The notes under the pieces are model-generated. The model saw only the letters and a program-made list of their open reading frames with translations, searched no databases and was not told the origin of the DNA. A stretch of 9,971 nt of DNA from an uncultured Clostridiaceae bacterium. GTDB taxonomy: Bacteria; Bacillota; Clostridia; Lachnospirales; Lachnospiraceae. The DNA is taken from the NCBI GenBank assembly GCA_949841235.1, contig CATKZA010000029.1, positions 1 to 9,971 of the forward strand. The letters are read 5' to 3'. Within the stretch, counting starts at the first letter, position 1; every line of letters starts with the position of its first letter. Positions 5,673 through 9,971 of the stretch are shown here, piece by piece. Both the position numbers and the translations under genes were made by a program.

Positions 5673-7418
5673 CTAATATTTCGCTCCATTGCTCTCCAGC
5701 ATGGCAGGTTCCTCATATCCCAGCGTCCGGGAAGGCATATTCCCTACCACGTCCTGCAGCTGGAATCTGGACAATTCATCATTCAATCCGGCAGCCTGGC
5801 CTGACAGTTCCTCGCTGGCCGATGCGCACTCCTGGCTGGTGGCAGAGTTTGTCTGTACCACCTGTGATACCTGCGCCAATGCCTGATCAATCTGCTCAGT
5901 GGCTGAAGCCTGGTCGTTTGATGCCTGGGCAATCTCCTGGCTGAGCCCCGTAATCTGTTCGATCATCTGAGAAATCAGTTCCAGCGCATCCGCCGTCTGC
6001 TTCGCCAGCTGACCGCCCCGCTTCACTTTCTCAATGGAATCCTCTATCATATCAGCCGTCTGGCTGGAAGCCTCCGCAGAACGTCCCGCAAGATTCCTGA
6101 CCTCCTCTGCCACCACGGCGAACCCTTTGCCCTGCTCCCCGGCTCTGGCCGCCTCCACGGAAGCATTGAGTGCCAGGATATTGGTGTTAAAGGCAATGTC
6201 GTCAATCACATGGATAATCTTCTGGATATTCTCAGAGGCCTCGTTTATTTCATTCATTGCCACCATCATCTCTTGCATCCGGACATTTCCCGCACTCACG
6301 TCATCCTTTGCCTCCAGCACGATGCGATTGACTTCGTCCGCCTGCTCTGCATTGCCCTTCGTCTTGCCGGCAATATCCTTGACGGATGCGGCAATCTGCT
6401 GAATCGCACTAGCCTGTTCCGTAGAACCTTGAGCCAAAGTCTGGCTGGCAGCCGCAATCTGGCTGGAACCCATGCTAATCTGGTTGGTAGCATTGCGGAT
6501 GCTGGCAAACACGCTATTGTCATCCTTAATCAGCTTCTCCAGCGCAATTCCCACCATATCTGCATTGGAAGCCGGCTGGAAGTCCACCCGCAAATCTCCG
6601 TGGGCAATCTTATGCAGCGCCTCCGCCTGCCTCTTCAAATTATTAATCAGCGAACGATACGCCTCAATCAGATTGCTAATCTCCCGCAACCCGCTGTCTT
6701 TCGGAAGTTCCACTTCCACATCTCCCTCGCTCAGCTTGACAGATGCCGCCTCAAGATCTACAATTACGTGTTTCACCTTTTTATTCATATAATTAATTGC
6801 AAATGCGGCATCACAAAGTCCCAGCACGAACAAAACTAAAATTAAAAGAAGGTTAAACTGCGCCCGGCTTTCCATTCCTTTTTGCTGAGATTCCGCTTTT
6901 TCATCCAGCGTATCTATCAGAGAATTTATGTATTCCGCCGCCTTATTGGCAGAGGCCACGCCATTATTCAGCAAATGCTCCCTGGCCTGGTCTATGTCCC
7001 CCTTCTTCACAAATGAAATGCAGATATCCAAATCCGCCAGATAATCCTCTGTATATTTCCTGGCATCCTCCAAAATATCTTTGCAAGTCTGATCTACGAA
7101 AGCCTTTTCTGCCGCATCAAAATTTTCATTCATGTTGTCTCTGGATACCTGTATTGCCTCCATGGACGATGCCTGTTTCTTCGCATCGTCCGCATACAGA
7201 TACAGCGTGTTTCGCAGGTTGCACTTAACTTCCTGAAAATAGGCGAATCCCATGCCCACATTCCCCTCAACCTTGCCGTATGCTTGATAGAGCGTATTCC
7301 CTGAATCCACCGTTTTAGTAGCAATAAAATACCCAGCCACCGCAATAATAACCATTGGCAGCACTAGCAACAGAATCATAAAATTAACCGCCGCACCAAA
7401 TGATGTTTTCTTTTTCAT
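5673..7418 (-). CDS. Methyl-accepting chemotaxis protein
   Basis: The 581-residue product has MCP architecture. An N-terminal membrane segment (about 12-33) is followed by an extracytoplasmic, helical ligand-binding region (about 35-185) of four-helix-bundle type, a second membrane segment (about 187-210), a HAMP-like region (about 211-265), and a long coiled-coil signalling domain (about 300-555). The highly conserved hairpin tip [44 protein letters not shown] (about 405-448) binds CheA and CheW. Gln/Glu/Ala-rich heptads on both sides are probable methylation helices. No C-terminal NWETF-type CheR tether is present. The ligand cannot be deduced. The ATG has AGGAGG about 6 nt upstream. It acts at the inner membrane, feeding the flagellar motor whose filament genes lie at the other end of this block. 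Confidence 0.96.
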   Translation of the reverse strand: MKKKTSFGAAVNFMILLLVLPMVIIAVAGYFIATKTVDSGNTLYQAYGKVEGNVGMGFAYFQEVKCNLRNTLYLYADDAKKQASSMEAIQVSRDNMNENFDAAEKAFVDQTCKDILEDARKYTEDYLADLDICISFVKKGDIDQAREHLLNNGVASANKAAEYINSLIDTLDEKAESQQKGMESRAQFNLLLILVLFVLGLCDAAFAINYMNKKVKHVIVDLEAASVKLSEGDVEVELPKDSGLREISNLIEAYRSLINNLKRQAEALHKIAHGDLRVDFQPASNADMVGIALEKLIKDDNSVFASIRNATNQISMGSSQIAAASQTLAQGSTEQASAIQQIAASVKDIAGKTKGNAEQADEVNRIVLEAKDDVSAGNVRMQEMMVAMNEINEASENIQKIIHVIDDIAFNTNILALNASVEAARAGEQGKGFAVVAEEVRNLAGRSAEASSQTADMIEDSIEKVKRGGQLAKQTADALELISQMIEQITGLSQEIAQASNDQASATEQIDQALAQVSQVVQTNSATSQECASASEELSGQAAGLNDELSRFQLQDVVGNMPSRTLGYEEPAMLESNGAKY

Positions 7419-7486
7419 AACAATCCTCCTCGTATGCTCCTTTTTTTCATCTTTTTATGCGTTAATGATAAAAAACCGATATTTTC

Positions 7487-7495
7487 ATATTACCA
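7487..7495 (-). promoter_or_regulatory. Candidate extended -10 element upstream of mcp
   Basis: The minus strand reads TGGTAATAT, matching an extended -10 (TGN plus a TATAAT variant), about 70 bp before the mcp start. The -35 region at the usual distance is weak (ATGTAA or similar). I looked for a flagellar sigma-28 type site in this orientation and did not find a convincing one. The surrounding 7419-7552 is AT-rich with no reading frame. Confidence 0.35.
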
Positions 7496-7552
7496 CAATT
7501 TCGCATTGATTACATGGTCATATTGAAAATAAATATTAAATTTTTATAAAAT

Positions 7553-7689
7553 AGGTGCGAAGTCATTCTAGTACAACGAAAACTAAGTTTAATGTAAAGA
7601 AACTTAGTTTTCGTTGTACTAGGCTCGCAATGACCTCGCCAAGAATAACTACGATCGCACCTAAGAAGAACGCAAAATCAGCGTTCTTC
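7553..7689 (-). repeat. Palindromic repeat, copy D (variant with 23-bp perfect inverted repeat)
   Basis: Read on the minus strand it begins with the small hairpin GAAGAACGC (7689-7681), loop TGATTTT, GCGTTCTTC (7673-7665). It continues TTAGGTGCGA, so a 17-nt run GTTCTTCTTAGGTGCGA is identical to copy C. The outer stem AGGTGCGA (7662-7655) pairs with TCGCACCT (7560-7553) exactly as in C. Similarity to C continues through TAGTTATTCTTGGC. The centre is then a different structure: GTCATT/AATGAC (7562-7567 with 7629-7634) enclosing perfect 23-bp arms (7568-7590 and 7600-7622) around a 9-nt loop. It lies between malQ and mcp, in the opposite orientation to copies A-C. Confidence 0.85.
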
Positions 7690-7704
7690 GCATCGCATAT
7701 TTTG

Positions 7705-7731
7705 AGCAGTCACTGTATATTCGGTACTGCT
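7705..7731. repeat. Small stem-loop downstream of malQ
   Basis: AGCAGT (7705-7710) pairs with ACTGCT (7726-7731) around a 15-nt loop, 13 bp past the malQ stop. No T-run follows on the transcribed strand, so it is not a clear terminator. It may form the flank of repeat copy D. Confidence 0.35.
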
Positions 7732-7743
7732 TGCAACAACAAT

Positions 7744-9225
7744 CTATCGGGAATACCATTCACATAAATTCTTGAGCATCATCCTATGTTTTTCCGTAAA
7801 TTGACCGGGCAGCATCCTCCACCGCCAGTTCGTTCCCACCGAAGAGGGAAGGTTCATCCTGGCGGAATTATCCAATTCCAGAATATCCTGCATCTGGAAA
7901 ATGGCAGTGTCCGCTATGCTGGCATAACCTGCTCGAATCATAGCCTTGGGAACGCCCTCCCTGCCCTCCACATTCAGGTACTTGCGCAAAAAGCGGGTCT
8001 CCTTCTTCGATTTATCCTTATAGCAGCCCACAATGGTCTCATTGTCGTGGGTGCCGCCGTAGACAATGCAGTTGGCACTCCTATAATTGTGGGGCAGATA
8101 TTCATTGGACGCATCCCCGTCAAAGGCAAAGAGCAGAATCTTCATCCCCGGCCAGCCGGTCTTCTTAATCAGGGCGCGCACATTGTCCCCCACCACGCCC
8201 AGATCCTCCGCAATAATCCCCGAGCCTTTGGTAGCCTTCTTGATGACCTTGGTCAATTTCTCCCCCGGTCCCTTCTTCCACTTTCCATTGATGGCCGTGT
8301 CATCTCCTGCCGGAATCGACCAATAATTCACAATTCCAATAAAATGATCGATGCGAATCACATCATATAGCCTGGCATTGGATTCCATCCTCTTTTCCCA
8401 CCAGCGAAACTTCTTTTTCTCCATGCGTTTCCAGGCGTACAAAGGATTGCCCCACAGCTGCCCGTCCTCGCTAAAGCAGTCCGGCGGCACCCCCGCCACA
8501 TGAATGGGTCGTCTCCTCTCATCCAATTCAAACAAATCCGCATGCGTCCACACATCAGCACTATCCAGCGCCATATACAGCGGAATATCTCCAATAATTT
8601 TCACGCCGTGCTTGTTAGCATATTTTTTTAATTTGAACCATTGCTGGAAGAACTGGAACTGGCAAAACTTCCAAAAATCAATCTCCTTCTTCAAGAGCTT
8701 GCGATAATGCTTCACCGCCCCCTTGGAATGCATGCGAATATCTTCCTCCCAGGCAGACCACTCCTTGCCGCCGAAATAGAATTTCAGCGCCATGTACAGC
8801 GCATAGTCTTCCAGCCAGTACTCAGACTGCTTCAAAAACTTCTGGTATTTCTTATCCTTCTTATGTCCGCTATTCCGGAATGCCTTGCGAAGAATCTGAA
8901 AACGGCTCTGATAAATCTTCTCATAATCCACATCCCAAGGCTTATCCCCCCAGTCGCAGGATGCCACTTCCTCTTCCTCCAGCAGTCCCTGGTCAATCAG
9001 AAAATCCAAGTCAATAAAATATGGATTGCCTGCAAATGCAGAGAAGGACTGATACGGGCTGTCCCCAAAGCTTGTAGGCCCCACCGGCAACACCTGCCAG
9101 TATTTCTGTCCTGCCTGCACCAGCTGATCCACGAAGCGATACGCTTCCCTGCCCAGCGTGCCTATTCCATACTTGGACGGCAGACTGCTGACCGGCAATA
9201 AAATCCCCGCTGCTCTTCCTTTCAT
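7744..9225 (-). CDS. malQ: 4-alpha-glucanotransferase (amylomaltase), GH77
   Basis: The 493-residue product matches the usual length of bacterial amylomaltase, which transfers maltooligosaccharyl units between alpha-1,4-glucans during maltodextrin or glycogen use in the cytoplasm. The N-terminus RAAGILLPVSSLPSKYGIGTLG and GDSPYQSFSAFAGNPYFIDL (about 54-73) are hallmark GH77 sequences. The catalytic triad is visible: Asp293 in RIDHFIGI (nucleophile), Glu340 in IIAEDLG (acid/base) and Asp394 in YGGTHDNETIVG. ADVWTHADLFELD and VAGVPPDCFSEDGQLWGNPLY (about 244-263) are also typical. The ATG has GGGAGGTGG just upstream. Only 27 bp separate it from the preceding FliS gene, so the two are probably co-transcribed, an unusual neighbour for a glucan enzyme. 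It is followed by repeat copy D. Confidence 0.97.
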   Translation of the reverse strand: MKGRAAGILLPVSSLPSKYGIGTLGREAYRFVDQLVQAGQKYWQVLPVGPTSFGDSPYQSFSAFAGNPYFIDLDFLIDQGLLEEEEVASCDWGDKPWDVDYEKIYQSRFQILRKAFRNSGHKKDKKYQKFLKQSEYWLEDYALYMALKFYFGGKEWSAWEEDIRMHSKGAVKHYRKLLKKEIDFWKFCQFQFFQQWFKLKKYANKHGVKIIGDIPLYMALDSADVWTHADLFELDERRRPIHVAGVPPDCFSEDGQLWGNPLYAWKRMEKKKFRWWEKRMESNARLYDVIRIDHFIGIVNYWSIPAGDDTAINGKWKKGPGEKLTKVIKKATKGSGIIAEDLGVVGDNVRALIKKTGWPGMKILLFAFDGDASNEYLPHNYRSANCIVYGGTHDNETIVGCYKDKSKKETRFLRKYLNVEGREGVPKAMIRAGYASIADTAIFQMQDILELDNSARMNLPSSVGTNWRWRMLPGQFTEKHRMMLKNLCEWYSR

Positions 9226-9252
9226 ATGCCACCTCCCATTTTCATTGTATAT

Positions 9253-9732
9253 TTATACCCGAAAGCCCCGATTTGATTCATTTCCCGTCAGAAGCACCTC
9301 ATTCAGAGAACTCCTTCCATAAGTAAGTCCCGCATAAATCTGCTGGGAATTTTCCATCACGGAGTCTGATTTGTCCTCCTTGGCAACCTGTTCAAATGCT
9401 TCCTTCAATTTGGTCATGACTTCCACCACAGTGTCCCCATTGACCAGTTTTCTGCGTATATTAGAAAAGATCAGCTGTTCATAGACATAGCGGTACAGCC
9501 GCATCAGTTCCTCCGCAATCTCATACCTCTTATCCAGGCTCCCCATCAATTCCTGTAAGAATCCCTGAGCCCGCTTGATGCAGCGGCACCCCTCATCCAG
9601 CCTGCCTTCCTTAAACATCGCCTTCGCCTCGTCAATAGCCAGCAAAAACAACTCATAGATAATCACTACCAATTCACTGCGGTTGGCCTGTGCCACCCGG
9701 GCAGTATACTCCCTCTTCTGATCCTGATTCAT
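9253..9732 (-). CDS. fliS: Flagellar chaperone FliS
   Basis: The 159-residue product begins MNQDQKREYTARVAQANRSELVVIIYELFLLAIDEA and continues in a helical pattern (RCIKRAQGFLQELMGSLDKRYEIAEELMRLYRYVYEQLIFSNI). This matches FliS, which binds the C-terminus of flagellin in the cytoplasm and prevents premature polymerisation before export. FliS proteins are usually about 120-135 residues; here a tail of about 40 residues after the helical core (YAGLTYGRSSLNEVLLTGNESNRGFRV) is extra. The start is the ATG at 9732 with GGAGG 6 nt upstream. An in-frame GTG at 9798 would add 22 residues, but it has a poor ribosome binding site and that segment contains the flagellin terminator. It directly follows flagellin and precedes malQ by 27 bp. 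Confidence 0.85.
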   Translation of the reverse strand: MNQDQKREYTARVAQANRSELVVIIYELFLLAIDEAKAMFKEGRLDEGCRCIKRAQGFLQELMGSLDKRYEIAEELMRLYRYVYEQLIFSNIRRKLVNGDTVVEVMTKLKEAFEQVAKEDKSDSVMENSQQIYAGLTYGRSSLNEVLLTGNESNRGFRV

Positions 9733-9757
9733 TCCGCGCCTCCAGTCATAACTATCC

Positions 9758-9785
9758 AAAAAGGGCAAAACAATCGTTTCGCCCT
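9758..9785 (-). terminator. Intrinsic terminator after flagellin
   Basis: On the minus strand AGGGCGAAAC (9785-9776), loop GATT, GTTTTGCCCT (9771-9762) forms a 10-bp stem with one G-U pair and ends in a run of five T. It lies 39 bp after the flagellin stop and only 25 bp before the fliS ATG, so fliS must be reached by readthrough or from a promoter upstream of the stem. Confidence 0.8.
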
Positions 9786-9824
9786 TGTATTCTAACACAC
9801 GATTTGATTTTTTTCCATCATTAA

Positions 9825-9971
9825 TTAACCCTGTAACAGGGACATTACTTGCTGGGGCCTGTTATTCGCCTGCGCTAACATCGCAGTAGCCGCCTGAGAA
9901 AGCACGCTCTCCTGGGTGTAGTTGGTCATAGCCTCCGCCATATCCGTATCCATGATTCTTGACATAGAATC
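9825..9971 (-). CDS. Flagellin, C-terminal fragment (cut by window edge)
   Basis: The last 48 codons of the gene are present; the rest lies beyond 9971. The fragment contains [19 protein letters not shown], then [23 protein letters not shown] and a TAA stop. This is the conserved D0 C-terminal helix of bacterial flagellin (typical forms SRI.DTDMA.EM and ML.QAN..PQ.VL.LL). This helix lines the filament core, polymerises with the N-terminal D0 helix, and is the segment bound by FliS, whose gene comes next. A terminator follows directly. Which flagellin paralogue this is cannot be decided from the fragment. Confidence 0.93.
   Translation of the reverse strand, partial: DSMSRIMDTDMAEAMTNYTQESVLSQAATAMLAQANNRPQQVMSLLQG

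Noticed and set aside
7461..7488. CCGATAT in the mcp upstream region as a flagellar sigma-28 promoter
   Set aside because: It reads on the plus strand, away from mcp, and lacks a properly spaced TAAA element.
2456..7689. Repeats as retron or diversity-generating template RNA
   Set aside because: No reverse transcriptase or accessory gene is in the window, and the copies sit in separate intergenic gaps beside housekeeping genes.
9733..9798. GTG start giving a 181-residue FliS
   Set aside because: The extra 22 codons span the flagellin terminator and have a poor ribosome binding site, while the ATG at 9732 has GGAGG at ideal spacing.

Overview
The window looks like a chromosomal segment from a motile Firmicute of the class Clostridia, most likely Lachnospiraceae. 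The evidence is strong AGGAGG ribosome binding sites, a T-box-controlled thrS, a type I dehydroquinase next to shikimate kinase, a flagellin/FliS/MCP motility block, and intergenic DNA rich in palindromic repeats. Every convincing gene is on the minus strand, so the biological reading order runs from high to low coordinates. I saw no tRNA, rRNA, CRISPR array, transposase or phage gene.

Motility and carbohydrate block (9971 to 5673). The window opens inside the 3' end of a flagellin gene (9825-9971). A rho-independent terminator follows, then a FliS-type flagellin chaperone (9253-9732). Only 27 bp separate FliS from malQ, a GH77 4-alpha-glucanotransferase (7744-9225). A palindromic repeat element (7553-7689) lies beyond malQ. 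A methyl-accepting chemotaxis protein (5673-7418) has its own upstream region.

Threonyl-tRNA synthetase block (5672 to 2669). A sigma-A-like promoter (5607-5635) drives a leader of nearly 800 nt. It carries a clear T-box riboswitch (T-box sequence at 5119-5133, terminator at 5069-5107) ahead of thrS (2853-4817). Directly downstream is a 42-residue, Val/Ala-rich, single-span membrane microprotein (2669-2797) with an excellent RBS.

Shikimate and EF-P block (2668 to 378). Two tandem repeat hairpins separate the microprotein gene from aroD (1630-2439) and aroK (1121-1633). These two genes overlap by ATGA and are translationally coupled, and they encode two steps of chorismate synthesis. efp (elongation factor P, 378-932) follows, then about 375 bp without a convincing gene that ends in a 113-nt imperfect fold-back.

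The main unexplained signal is a family of intergenic elements built from a small hairpin (GAAGAAC.../...GTTCTTC) joined to a longer one. Two copies and a half-copy are on the plus strand (A, B, C) and one variant is in the opposite orientation (D). Arm sequences differ between copies while base pairing is kept. In D the middle is replaced by a perfect 23-bp inverted repeat. This suggests a non-autonomous, REP/MITE-like structured repeat that sits in the untranslated regions of several transcripts.
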